Below are positions 1-7,743 of a stretch of 47,112 nt of DNA, one piece after another. The stretch's first letter is position 1; every line of letters starts with the position of its first letter. The DNA is from JBIKIW01 sp044361365 (lineage in GTDB: Bacteria > Patescibacteriota > JACMRA01). The stretch spans positions 1 through 47,112 of the forward strand of contig JBIKIW010000008.1 in NCBI GenBank assembly GCA_044361365.1. The letters run 5' to 3'. A program made the position numbers and the translations under genes. Below the pieces are notes generated by a model, which saw only the letters and a program-made list of their open reading frames with translations, was not told where the DNA came from and did not search any database.

Positions 1-2
1 CT

Positions 3-104
3 CAATCAAAAAAAGATTTAGAGAAATATGTATTTGACTTAGAGACAGATTTGCTCCATATTATCAAAATCTATATTAAATACCTGAAAAGTATTTCAAA
101 TTAA
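3..104 (+). CDS. C-terminal fragment of an unknown gene entering from the left edge
   Basis: From base 3 one frame stays open to a TAA at 102-104 and encodes 33 residues rich in Leu, Ile, Lys and Asp, with an amphipathic-helix look and no recognisable domain. The other two frames on this strand close early. The start lies outside the window. It converges on the small membrane protein gene on the opposite strand and the two stops overlap by about 4 nt, a spacing common elsewhere in this window. With so few residues it could be a chance open frame. Confidence 0.4.
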   Translation, partial: QSKKDLEKYVFDLETDLLHIIKIYIKYLKSISN

Positions 105-349
105 ATTTTAACTGGTCTAGTCCCTTTAAAATCGTATTTATACACCACAAAATTATACTTCTGAGCTTGCTTAAACTGCTCTTCTTTGGACGGCTGACTG
201 GGTAAATTTAATCTATCTACCTGATATTTAATAACTGGGACAAAACTAACCAATATCAAAACAACACTAAATATTAGTAAAGAGGTTTGAAGTTTAGATA
301 ATTTTTTGGTTTTTTTAAATCTATTCTTAATTTTGGAAAAAAAATTCAT
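101..349 (-). CDS. small single-pass membrane protein, unknown
   Basis: This 82-residue protein has a strongly basic N-terminus (about residues 5-20, many Lys), one hydrophobic segment at about 23-42 (LLIFSVVLILVSFVPVI) and a polar C-terminal tail of about 40 residues. The charge pattern suggests the basic N-terminus stays in the cytoplasm and the tail lies outside. I recognise no family. It lies downstream of the HtrA-like gene on the same strand, but 350 bp containing a MITE-like element separate them, so it is probably transcribed on its own. The sequence before the ATG is AT-rich with no clear Shine-Dalgarno. Confidence 0.55.
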   Translation of the reverse strand: MNFFSKIKNRFKKTKKLSKLQTSLLIFSVVLILVSFVPVIKYQVDRLNLPSQPSKEEQFKQAQKYNFVVYKYDFKGTRPVKI

Positions 350-423
350 ATTTTTGTTTTTGGATAATTAAATTCCCAGGTTTTTGTAGGAATTTAACTT
401 TTTTAATTTTTGATTGGCTTTAA

Positions 424-628
424 TATAGAACCCATTTGATTACTTTTACCTAATTTAAGCCAAAAGTTGCTAGTTGCTCCCTGATAAGGGAGCTGTCCCA
501 ACGGGACTGTGGGTTTCAGCTTCACTTTAAAGTTTCCACAAAACCCCTTGTCCTGTGGACATTCCCCTTGTCAGGGGAAAACTATTTAATGGCTTATTTC
601 TCGAATTAGTTTTCAAATGGGTTCTATA
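424..628. repeat. MITE-like element with perfect 16-bp terminal inverted repeats
   Basis: The left end TATAGAACCCATTTGA (424-439) is the exact reverse complement of the right end TCAAATGGGTTCTATA (613-628). Between them are more nested palindromes: a CTCCC/GGGAG arm near 477-490, a GTCCC/GGGAC arm near 493-508, and TCCCC/GGGGA near 563-580. No open reading frame fits inside. The size of about 205 bp, the perfect ends and the absence of coding capacity match a miniature inverted-repeat element or a large structured intergenic repeat. I see no convincing target-site duplication and no second full copy in the window. Confidence 0.65.
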
Positions 629-698
629 ACTACTTATTTAGTCACCTTTAAATTGCTGTCGCCTATTCTAACATACATTTTTGTATTGTTCAAGTCTG

Positions 699-2402
699 TT
701 ATAGTGGACTTGCTTCAAGCTTGACGCCTAGTTCCAAATTTTTATCGTCTCGAAGGATTTTGAGTTTTACTACATCGCCAACTTTTTTCTTTTGAACTAT
801 TCGCTTTAGGTCATTTTCGGCGTTAATTTTCTGCCCATCGATTTCCAAAATAATATCACCAGCTTTGATGCCAACTTTGTCCGCTGGGCTGTTTGGTGAA
901 ACCGCTGGAGAGTCTATATTTTCAGAAACTAAAGCCCCGTAATTGACTTTTAGCTTGTTATTATTAGCAAAAGAGGAGGTGATAATTGTATATTGCACAC
1001 CTAAAAAAGGTCGCTGGATTTTGCCAGTAGTTTTGACTGAATCTAAGACGAATTTAACGCTATCGATCGGAATTGAGAAGCCTATATTTTCGCCATCTTG
1101 GCTTTTGGCAACATTTACACCGATTACATTTCCATTGATATCTAAAAGTGGTCCACCAGAGTTTCCTTCATTAATACTAGCATCGGTTTGTATAATTTCA
1201 TCTAAAGTTTCGCTGTTTGCTCCGTCGCTATCACTAGCAATAATCGTCCTACCAAGACCAGAAATTATTCCTCGACTTACGGTGTTGCTTAGCTCCCCGA
1301 GAGAATTTCCAATTGCTATAGCAGTTTGACCCACTTTTAAGGATTCTGAGGTGCCAATGCTGATTGGTTTAAGGGGTTTGTTTGGGGAAACTTTTAAAAT
1401 TGCAATGTCGAGCAACATATCTCTAGCTAAAACTTGAGCTGTAAGCGTGTCACCATCGTCAAAAACCACGGTATAATCGTCTGTAGTATTTTCCACTACG
1501 TGTCGATTGGTTACAATATAGCCATCTTCAGAGACCACAAAACCGCTACCCGCTCCAATTTCTACCAACTTATCTGAGTCCACAGTCGAGTTTTGATTTT
1601 TAGATAAAGGGTTGGTTTTTTCGAGCTTAGAAAGATTTCGATTTATGATTACACTAACTACCGAATCTCGTGAATTTTTAGCCACATCTATAATTGCAGA
1701 TTCCTCATTGGTTACCTTGGTGTTGGTAACTTCTTGCACAACTGTCTGGGTGCTTTGGCTTTTTTTGGATGATGGAGCTGATACAAGTAAAGAAACCATT
1801 GAAGAGGTAAGCAAGGTTCCTAAAAACGAGATTAATAAGGTAACTATTGCGATGATGATAACCGTGCTTAACTTGGCATAATGAGGTTGTTTAGTAGAAG
1901 GTGTGGTACTTTTGGACGGAATTTCTTTCTTTGGTGGAATTTGTTCGGAGTTTTCTGTAGGTTTTGGTTGGTTAAAGTCTTGGCTTTGAGGTTGATAAAA
2001 ATTTGTGGTTTCTTGGCTGGAATAAGGATTTTCAGGTGCTTGAGGAGTTGTATTGTTTGTTTGAAAATTATAATCTTGATGCAAGCTTTGGTGGTTGGCT
2101 TGTTTGTAGTTTAGCTGAGGGTTAGAGCTTATATTTGGTTTATAATTGTAACTTGGCGTAACTGGATTTTGAAAATTTGGCTCAATTTGAATTTCAGCCC
2201 CAGAATTATTTTGGACAACAAAATTTGGTTGATTTGGCTGGATAAATTGTTGGTTAAAAAATGGATTTTGCGGGGAATTATGATTATTTTGAAGCTCTTG
2301 AGGGTTATTATTCTGGCTAAAATTTTGATCATTAAAATCATTGTTTCCCTGCAAATTAGGGTTAAAATTGTTTGTAGGATTATCTTGAAAATTATCGTTC
2401 AT
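699..2402 (-). CDS. HtrA/DegP-type membrane-anchored serine protease with PDZ domain
   Basis: This 567-residue protein is a trypsin-like S1C protease for extracytoplasmic quality control. Residues 1-170 are a low-complexity Asn/Gln/Pro-rich cytoplasmic region. One transmembrane segment follows at about 178-206, then the protease domain. The catalytic triad is visible: His in TNRHVVEN (about 300), Asp in LLDIAILKV (about 332) and Ser in NEGNSGGPLLD (about 415). A single C-terminal PDZ domain covers about 470-560 (GIKAGDIILEIDGQKI). One PDZ plus an N-terminal anchor fits the DegS/HtrA type rather than two-PDZ DegP. The long N/Q-rich tail before the membrane anchor is unusual. No strong Shine-Dalgarno precedes the ATG. 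Confidence 0.95.
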   Translation of the reverse strand: MNDNFQDNPTNNFNPNLQGNNDFNDQNFSQNNNPQELQNNHNSPQNPFFNQQFIQPNQPNFVVQNNSGAEIQIEPNFQNPVTPSYNYKPNISSNPQLNYKQANHQSLHQDYNFQTNNTTPQAPENPYSSQETTNFYQPQSQDFNQPKPTENSEQIPPKKEIPSKSTTPSTKQPHYAKLSTVIIIAIVTLLISFLGTLLTSSMVSLLVSAPSSKKSQSTQTVVQEVTNTKVTNEESAIIDVAKNSRDSVVSVIINRNLSKLEKTNPLSKNQNSTVDSDKLVEIGAGSGFVVSEDGYIVTNRHVVENTTDDYTVVFDDGDTLTAQVLARDMLLDIAILKVSPNKPLKPISIGTSESLKVGQTAIAIGNSLGELSNTVSRGIISGLGRTIIASDSDGANSETLDEIIQTDASINEGNSGGPLLDINGNVIGVNVAKSQDGENIGFSIPIDSVKFVLDSVKTTGKIQRPFLGVQYTIITSSFANNNKLKVNYGALVSENIDSPAVSPNSPADKVGIKAGDIILEIDGQKINAENDLKRIVQKKKVGDVVKLKILRDDKNLELGVKLEASPL

Positions 2403-2669
2403 ATTGATCTTGTTTAATGTTAAACGATATGCACATTTTTAAGTTTTAGGCAATTTTCAGTTTTAGTATAGGATAGGTTTAGCTTCGAAATTTGTGGGTT
2501 GATTATTTAAGTTGAGTTTAGGGTTAGTTTCAAAAAATAATTCCCCAGACTAATTGAGTAAATATTGATTAAATAAAGGTTTGACTATATGTCGAAAAAA
2601 TGTTATTGAGATATTAAATGTCGTAAAAAACAATTTTAGATATTATAAACCAAACACTCAAAATAAAAT
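2403..2669. other. AT-rich intergenic region between divergent genes
   Basis: About 270 bp lie between the divergent protease gene and the next gene. I see no gene, no repeat-island hairpin and no RNA gene here, only AT-rich sequence that must hold the promoters for both directions. On the minus strand TATACT (around 2465) is a possible -10 for the protease, but I could not pair it with a good -35. Confidence 0.3.
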
Positions 2670-2719
2670 ATGAATTCAGCTCAAAATTTTGGAATTAGAC
2701 AACAAAATATTTTCCAAAT

Positions 2720-3124
2720 TTGAGTCAAAAAGATTTGTCAGAAACTTTGAGTGATTATGTGTCTGGTTTTATTATTGCCCGAGATGTTGCTTTGTTACCT
2801 GATCCGCAAAATATGCTAGTCCCTGAGTTGATAAATCTTGGGAAAATAGCTAAAAAGACTGCAGAAATTATAGATCAAATAACCTTACTCAACCCAAACA
2901 TTCCAAACAGTGATTACAAGCTTACTTTGCAACAAGTTTTGAATAAACAAAGTTACCAAAAATTAAGTCATATATTTGCTCACCGATTAACAAATCCTGA
3001 TGAATATAGCTCAGATATGCCAAAATATCTTGTAGGTTTAGCAATAAATGAATCCCGTGATCTCGGTAGGAGTACATCTAATGTAGGATTGATTGCATCG
3101 ATTTGCGAACTTGCGATGGGTTAA
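2720..3124 (+). CDS. unknown 134-residue helical protein; 5' end probably frameshifted
   Basis: The frame starts at a TTG and encodes a mostly helical soluble protein with no family I recognise. An ATG at 2670 in another frame begins MNSAQNFGIRQQNIFQI and hits TGA at 2721-2723, exactly where the long frame takes over. A one-base shift there would join them into one protein of about 151 residues with a proper ATG start. Either the TTG is the true start, or the gene carries a frameshift (real or sequencing). No Shine-Dalgarno precedes either start. It stands alone before the leader/small-protein cassette at 3191. Confidence 0.55.
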   Translation: MSQKDLSETLSDYVSGFIIARDVALLPDPQNMLVPELINLGKIAKKTAEIIDQITLLNPNIPNSDYKLTLQQVLNKQSYQKLSHIFAHRLTNPDEYSSDMPKYLVGLAINESRDLGRSTSNVGLIASICELAMG

Positions 3125-3190
3125 AGTGGCTCTATCTTAGATTGCCTTTTGTGGAGGAGGTGATTTCTGAAATTAAAAAACCAAAATTTT

Positions 3191-3262
3191 CACTTGCAAA
3201 GAGAGAGCATGTTATGAGTCAAAAGCTAGAGTTCGACTTTAGCTGTATTGTAAGGAGGAAAA
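3191..3262 (+). promoter_or_regulatory. conserved structured leader, copy 1
   Basis: About 50 nt (3191-3242) recur almost unchanged at 34393-34443, with only three substitutions. The segment contains an SD-like GAGAGAG (3201-3207), an ATG six bases later, and a hairpin with arms AGCTAGAGT and ACTTTAGCT around a TCG loop (about 3224-3244). One substitution turns a G-U pair of this hairpin into an A-U pair in the other copy, so pairing is kept. A strong Shine-Dalgarno (AAGGAGG, 3252-3258) for the next gene follows. I read this as a 5' regulatory leader. Its ligand or signal is unknown. Confidence 0.55.
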
Positions 3263-3270
3263 ATGTTTAA
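3214..3270 (+). CDS. 18-residue leader peptide overlapping the downstream start
   Basis: The ORF runs from an ATG in the conserved leader and encodes MSQKLEFDFSCIVRRKNV. Its stop codon overlaps the start region of the downstream gene (ATGtttaa), the classic layout for translational coupling. An SD-like GAGAGAG lies six bases upstream. The paralogous cassette at 34416 has the same arrangement with MSLKLKFDFS at its start. The differences between the copies change amino acids, so selection may act on the RNA more than on the peptide. Whether it is translated is inference. Confidence 0.4.
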   Translation: MSQKLEFDFSCIVRRKNV

Positions 3271-3397
3271 GGATTCGAATTTCACCTTAGTGGTATTTGC
3301 AGTTATCATGGTAATTGTACAAATGATTGTGCAACTATGCACAAACGTTAGTGAAGATAATTTCGATCTCTTTGCAAGGGTGATCAACGGTCAATAA
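3263..3397 (+). CDS. 44-residue small membrane protein, cassette copy 1
   Basis: A near-perfect AAGGAGG sits 4 nt before the ATG, one of the best ribosome-binding sites in the window. The peptide has a short polar start, one hydrophobic helix at about 8-27 (LVVFAVIMVIVQMIVQL) and an acidic tail. No family is recognised. It lies between a conserved leader and a conserved terminator-like hairpin, both found again at 34.4-34.7 kb around a different small membrane protein. A small membrane peptide under dedicated leader control suggests a stress or toxin-like peptide, but that is only a hypothesis. Confidence 0.6.
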   Translation: MFKDSNFTLVVFAVIMVIVQMIVQLCTNVSEDNFDLFARVINGQ

Positions 3398-3404
3398 TAT
3401 ACAA

Positions 3405-3453
3405 CCCACCAGGCGTAATCGTTATTCGGATTATGTAGGTGGGGTGTTTTTTT
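3405..3453 (+). terminator. intrinsic terminator of cassette copy 1
   Basis: The outer arms CCCACC (3405-3410) and GGTGGG (3438-3443) enclose a second stem, CGTAATC with GATTATG (one G-U pair), and are followed by a T-run at 3447-3453. The same structure with nearly the same bases occurs at 34677-34726. It starts eight bases after the stop of the small membrane protein gene. Conservation of the inner stem and loop between the copies goes beyond what a terminator needs. Confidence 0.7.
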
Positions 3454-3499
3454 GGTTTGAAAAATTGAATTTTAAAAAGTTTTTACCAAGTTAATCCCT

Positions 3500-3912
3500 G
3501 TAGAGGCGGCCTCCGTGTCGCCATTTTTACCCTAAAATATCAAATAAAGTCCCCACCCGGGGGATACCGTGAGAGCGTAGCGGATCACGGAGGGGTGTGG
3601 GGAAGTCGCCGTTAAATTACCGTAGGGGAATGCCTCTGGCTTCCCTCATCAAATTATGTGGAACCAGGCGACGGGAATCAGATTTTTAATTATAAATGGT
3701 TAATGATAAATTATAAATCAAAAGATAAAAAAACTTAAAAAAGAAAAATGGCGATCCGTGATCGCCTCTACAAATCTAATATTAAGTTAAAGTTACAAAT
3801 TTATTAGCTAACAATATTCAACAATGGCGAGACAGGCTCGCCTCTACAACGGTATATTAAGTTAGAGTTGCTTTATTATCAGCACAATGGCGACACGGAG
3901 ATCGCCGCTACA
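3500..3912. repeat. repeat island: hairpins plus composite element
   Basis: The island starts with a GTAGAGGCG...CGCCATTTTT hairpin (3500-3528). A composite element follows at about 3531-3683 (CCCACCCGGGGGATACCGTG near its start, GGCGACGGGAATCAGA at its end), then AT-rich sequence. Three more hairpins sit at about 3746-3772 (GGCGATC/GATCGCC arms), 3823-3848 (GGCGAG/CTCGCC) and 3885-3911 (GGCGAC/GTCGCC). Each hairpin has a constant AATGG on one side and CTCTAC or CGCTAC on the other. No gene is present between 3454 and 3982. The composite element recurs almost unchanged at 34757-34908. Confidence 0.8.
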
Positions 3913-3982
3913 GATCGATTTTAATCGTGTGGCTTCAAATTAGACTAAAAATGACTTTTGGGGTTAGCTTATTGAATAGCCG

Positions 3983-5557
3983 ATGCAATCCCCTCAAATT
4001 TTACCTGCAAACCTTTCGCCTGATTTATGCTATTTGGGTACGGCTGTGGTGAACCATAAGTCTCAAGTATTTGGGATTCTCAAGGAAGATCGCCGCAAAC
4101 ATCTGTATATTTTGGGTAAGACCGGAATGGGTAAAACGACCTTGCTTGAAAACATGATTTTGCAAGATATTTATAACGGTTATGGGGTTTGTTTTCTTGA
4201 TCCGCACGGGGATTCTAGTGAATTTATCCTAAATCGAATTCCTAAGCACAGGCAAAATGATGTGGTGTATCTCAACCCCGCCGACCTCGAAAATCCAGTT
4301 GGGCTAAATATTTTGGAGTCAGATCAGGGGCAAGAATCTTACCTAATTGCATCAAGTTTGATGGCGGTTTTTTATCGTATTTGGGCTGGAACTTGGTCGT
4401 CACGAATGGAATATATTCTAAATAACACCTTGCTTGCCCTGCTAGAAACCCCTGGAAATACACTTTTAGGGGTGATCAAAATGTTGACAGACGACGATTA
4501 TCGAGAAAAAATTGTCACCAAACTAAAAGACCCACTGGTTAAAAATTTTTGGCAAAAAGAGTTTGCAAATTTCAATAGTCGCTACAGGCAAGAGGCGATT
4601 AGTCCAATTTTAAACAAAATAGGTCAGTTTTTTTCGAGTGAATTGATGCGAAATATTCTTGGGCAAACCAAAAGTACTATTAATTTACGGGAGATCATGG
4701 ACGGGCAAAAAATTCTGATTGTAAATTTGAGTAAGGGCAGGTTAGGGGAGGATAATTCCAACCTTTTTGGCAGTCTTTTGGTGGCAAAATTACAAGTGGC
4801 AGCCATGAGTAGAGTTGATACAGATGAGAACAAACGCCAAGATTTCTTTTTGTATGTAGATGAATTTCAGAATTTTACCACCGATAGTTTTTCGGCAATT
4901 TTGAGTGAAGCCCGCAAATATAGATTAAATCTAATTTTAGCTCACCAATATATCTCGCAACTCACCGAAAGTGGTAATTTTAAGGTCAAAAATGCAATTT
5001 TTGGAAATGTTGGAAGTCTTATTGCTTTCAGGCTTGGTAGTAGCGATGCTTCAGAAATCAGCAAAGAATTTCAACCTAGGTTTTTGCCTCAAAATTTGAT
5101 TAGCTTAGATCCTGCCCAAATTGCCGTGAAGTTGTCGGTTCGGGGTAGGGTAACTCAGGCTTTTTTGGGTAAAACTTTGGCTCCGGTATTTGCCAAATTG
5201 GACGGAAGTAAAGATTTTATAATAGAAATTTCTAGGCAAAAATATTCTGTTCCAAGGAAAAAAGTAGCCAGTCAAATTAGCGAGTGGTTTGAGGAAGATG
5301 GTTTACAAAAAGAAGTAGAAAAACCTAAAAAAACTAAGAAAAAAGAGGTGGAAAAAGCTCAGCCAGCCAAAAAATTGGTGGAAAGATCCGAGCATATTTT
5401 GTCTATTCAGTCACAAAAAGTACGAGTCAATCGGGTAAAAATTGAAGAGGAATTAAAATTTACCAAAAAGCTTTCAAACGCTCATATCAAAAGTGAAAGG
5501 GTAAATGATTATAAACCTGAGAAAGATGGCAAAAGTTTGTTTGAATTGCCGAGTTAA
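3983..5557 (+). CDS. TraD/VirD4-like ATPase (type IV coupling-protein family)
   Basis: This 524-residue P-loop ATPase has Walker A GKTGMGKTT (45-53), DPHGDSS shortly after (about 73-79), Walker B FFLYVDEFQ (about 288-296) and the conserved segment ARKYRLNLILAHQY (about 308-321) typical of the TraM-binding/TraD group. These motor ATPases move DNA or protein through a membrane channel. The protein lacks the usual N-terminal transmembrane helices, so it is probably cytosolic or recruited. Residues 420-524 form a Lys/Glu-rich charged tail. No other type IV secretion gene lies in the window. CPR genomes often carry such ATPases near pilus or competence genes, so its partner channel is unknown. Confidence 0.85.
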   Translation: MQSPQILPANLSPDLCYLGTAVVNHKSQVFGILKEDRRKHLYILGKTGMGKTTLLENMILQDIYNGYGVCFLDPHGDSSEFILNRIPKHRQNDVVYLNPADLENPVGLNILESDQGQESYLIASSLMAVFYRIWAGTWSSRMEYILNNTLLALLETPGNTLLGVIKMLTDDDYREKIVTKLKDPLVKNFWQKEFANFNSRYRQEAISPILNKIGQFFSSELMRNILGQTKSTINLREIMDGQKILIVNLSKGRLGEDNSNLFGSLLVAKLQVAAMSRVDTDENKRQDFFLYVDEFQNFTTDSFSAILSEARKYRLNLILAHQYISQLTESGNFKVKNAIFGNVGSLIAFRLGSSDASEISKEFQPRFLPQNLISLDPAQIAVKLSVRGRVTQAFLGKTLAPVFAKLDGSKDFIIEISRQKYSVPRKKVASQISEWFEEDGLQKEVEKPKKTKKKEVEKAQPAKKLVERSEHILSIQSQKVRVNRVKIEEELKFTKKLSNAHIKSERVNDYKPEKDGKSLFELPS

Positions 5558-5593
5558 CTTGGCTTTTGGTTAAATTTGTGCTAAGAGATTTTT

Positions 5594-6155
5594 ATGACTT
5601 CAGAAAATCCTAACTCAATAAAAAACTTTTTACCCCAGAAAATAAGCAATTTGCTAACAACAACTTTTCTCAGTAGATTTTTAAAAATCTAATCCACTGT
5701 TGAAGAACCTTCCGATCAGTCTAAACAAGAATTCACAGAAAAAAACTTTAATTTTGAGCTAGATAATCTAAGTATTAAAATATCTTTTTCTCCTCAAAGT
5801 GATAATTCTGACCTACTTGATTGCAGTCTAGTTTTATCTACAGAAGATCAAAATTTGAATGGAAGAGGTATTTTAGCTGTTTGTGATGAAAATCATAGAG
5901 TACATACGATGATACAAAATCAATTAGAAAATTTACATCGAGACTCGTGGGAGTTTGAGTTTAGTGTAAAACCTTCAGAATCACTTCGTATCTTTTTTAT
6001 TGCTCCAAGTTTAACCGGTCAACCTGGACAAAATAAATATACTAAAAGTAGATGATTTAAATGTAGAAATAGAGGAGACTATTTATAATGCATTTCCAGA
6101 AAATGGATCTGATTTTACACCCAATGATATTAAGTTGTTAAAACCTCAGTCTTAA
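5594..6155 (+). pseudogene. decayed unknown gene (one stop codon plus a frameshift)
   Basis: An ATG at 5594 opens a frame coding MTSENPNSIKNFLPQKISNL and so on. It meets TAA at 5690-5692, continues in the same frame with good coding character to a TGA near 6053-6055, then reads on in another frame (ILKVDDLNVEIEETIYNAFP) to TAA at 6153-6155. Repairing one stop and one single-base shift near 6025 gives a protein of about 186 residues. I recognise no domain. It lies 36 nt after the TraD-like gene on the same strand and may once have been in its operon. Sequencing error is an alternative to decay. Confidence 0.6.
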
Positions 6156-6167
6156 GAATTTAAGTAA

Positions 6168-7601
6168 TTAACTTTTTCTTCTCAACACCATCAAAGTCTC
6201 AATATGTGGAGTGTGTGGGTAAAAGTTGTAGCTACTAAAGAATTGAATGTCGTACAAGTGCTTAGTTCCATCAAAATCTTCGGCTTGAGTTTTTGGGTTG
6301 CAGCTTAGATAGACGATGTATTCTGGAGTGTGTTGAGCGATTCCGAGCATTAGTTTGGAGTTCAATCCTGATCTTGGAGGGTCAACCATCAAAACCTGAG
6401 TTTCGGCAAGTTTAGCAGTCATTTCTTCTGCGTTGCCTTCGATAAAATCAAAATTGGTTATCTGGTTATTTTTAGCATTCAAAAGAGCTTTTTGGCTGCT
6501 TCCAACTAGATTTTCGACTCCTAAGACTGACTCACTGGATTCACTGACCAGCAAACCCAAAACTCCAACACCAGCGTACAAATCCAAAACTTTCGGTTTT
6601 TCTCCGAGAGCTTGGTTTATTTTAGCAATTTCTTGATTAATATCTTTTGCAGCAAGCTCAAAAACTGGTAGATTTACTTGAAAGAAGTTTTCGATATTAC
6701 AGCTAAATAGTTTGTCTTGAATTTTTTCGACCAGTTCCATTTTCCCGATTTCTAAGATTGTTCTTAGGTCTTTTTGCTCTAATTCTTCAGGTTCTTCGTC
6801 TCTTGGTTCTTTTTTAGATTCCTCTGCGATTGGTGAAACAATTCTCAAACCTTTCAAGTTTTCACCCAAAATTTCTTCAAAAATATTTGCTCCTACTTTT
6901 AGATTTCTATCTCGCACCAAAAGTTGAGCGATGACTTTATTTTCGTGGCTAGAATATCTCAAAACTAGAGATTTAAGCTGTTTTCCAGATAATTTTAGGT
7001 CATTTATAACTTCCAAAATTTGCTTGGCAGCTCGGTTGATTTGCTCATTAACTAGGTCACAACCGCTGTGAGGATATTTTCCATAACTTCCTTCTCGTTT
7101 GAAAAATGCCAACTCCAAAGTGTCTTCTTTTTGAAAGAACGAATATTCTACCTTGTTGCGGTAATGCCAGCTATTTTCGGAGTTTTCTGAATAATTTTGT
7201 TGAATTTCAAAGTCGGGGAGTTCAGTTTCGGCAACGGTTTTAAAAAATCCTGTAATAAGTTCTTTTTTGATCTGATTTTCGTAGTCCAACGTCATGATTT
7301 GCCAAGGACTGCAAGACAAAAAGTGATCTTCGTGAGCATCGGTTCGGTGGTCAGATTTTTCCAAAATTTGCTCGGCAGTAGCGTACAAAACATCGTCTTT
7401 TCGCTTAAAAACCCGCACTTCCACAAGCTCGTCAGGAAGAGCGTTTAGCACCTGGATTTCACGATTATGTTCAGTTAAACCGACACCATAACCTCGTTCG
7501 TTTAGCTTGGTGATTCGGATTGGTGCCAGCGGAGCATGAGTTCGTTTAACAAATGTTTTGGGTAAAGGTTTTTTAGGCCATTTTTTAGGAGAATTTTTCA
7601 T
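6168..7601 (-). CDS. 23S rRNA (uracil-5-)-methyltransferase, RlmD/TrmA family
   Basis: This 477-residue SAM-dependent enzyme would make 5-methyluridine in RNA. An N-terminal TRAM-like segment (about 25-80) contains KLNERGYGVGL. The SAM-binding motif is VLDLYAGVGVLGLL (about 338-351), followed by DPPRSGLNSK (about 408-417) and the catalytic region YLSCNPKTQAEDF (about 432-444) with its Cys. The N-terminal iron-sulfur cysteines of RlmD are not obvious: one Cys lies in DHFLSCSPWQ. A Glu/Asp-rich insert (KKEPRDEEPEELEQKD, about 260-275) interrupts the central domain. RlmD, RlmCD and TrmA cannot be told apart here. It is monocistronic and divergent from the restriction-like operon. Confidence 0.88.
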   Translation of the reverse strand: MKNSPKKWPKKPLPKTFVKRTHAPLAPIRITKLNERGYGVGLTEHNREIQVLNALPDELVEVRVFKRKDDVLYATAEQILEKSDHRTDAHEDHFLSCSPWQIMTLDYENQIKKELITGFFKTVAETELPDFEIQQNYSENSENSWHYRNKVEYSFFQKEDTLELAFFKREGSYGKYPHSGCDLVNEQINRAAKQILEVINDLKLSGKQLKSLVLRYSSHENKVIAQLLVRDRNLKVGANIFEEILGENLKGLRIVSPIAEESKKEPRDEEPEELEQKDLRTILEIGKMELVEKIQDKLFSCNIENFFQVNLPVFELAAKDINQEIAKINQALGEKPKVLDLYAGVGVLGLLVSESSESVLGVENLVGSSQKALLNAKNNQITNFDFIEGNAEEMTAKLAETQVLMVDPPRSGLNSKLMLGIAQHTPEYIVYLSCNPKTQAEDFDGTKHLYDIQFFSSYNFYPHTPHIETLMVLRRKS

Positions 7602-7743
7602 AATAATGTTATTTCAAATCCAATTTTGATTATGGGTTTTGGTCAACTAGCGGATGAAAACTATAACCTCTGACATTGATTATATTTGCCAAAAAAGAGG
7701 CAAGAAGGTGTAGTAAGTTCAGCGTTATCTTGATTAAGTATTT

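Noticed and set aside
943..1329. 128-codon open frame opposite the HtrA-like protease gene
   Set aside because: It is the antisense shadow of a well-supported protease domain and has no start signal or family.
3500..3912. Possible CRISPR array because of repeated palindromes at regular distances
   Set aside because: The units differ in their arms, change orientation and are not separated by uniform spacers. No cas gene is present. They are intergenic hairpin repeats.
7686..7703. TTGCC/GGCAA inverted repeat upstream of the restriction-like operon as an operator
   Set aside because: The arms are only five bases, there is no controller protein gene in the operon and no second half-site. Too weak to claim.
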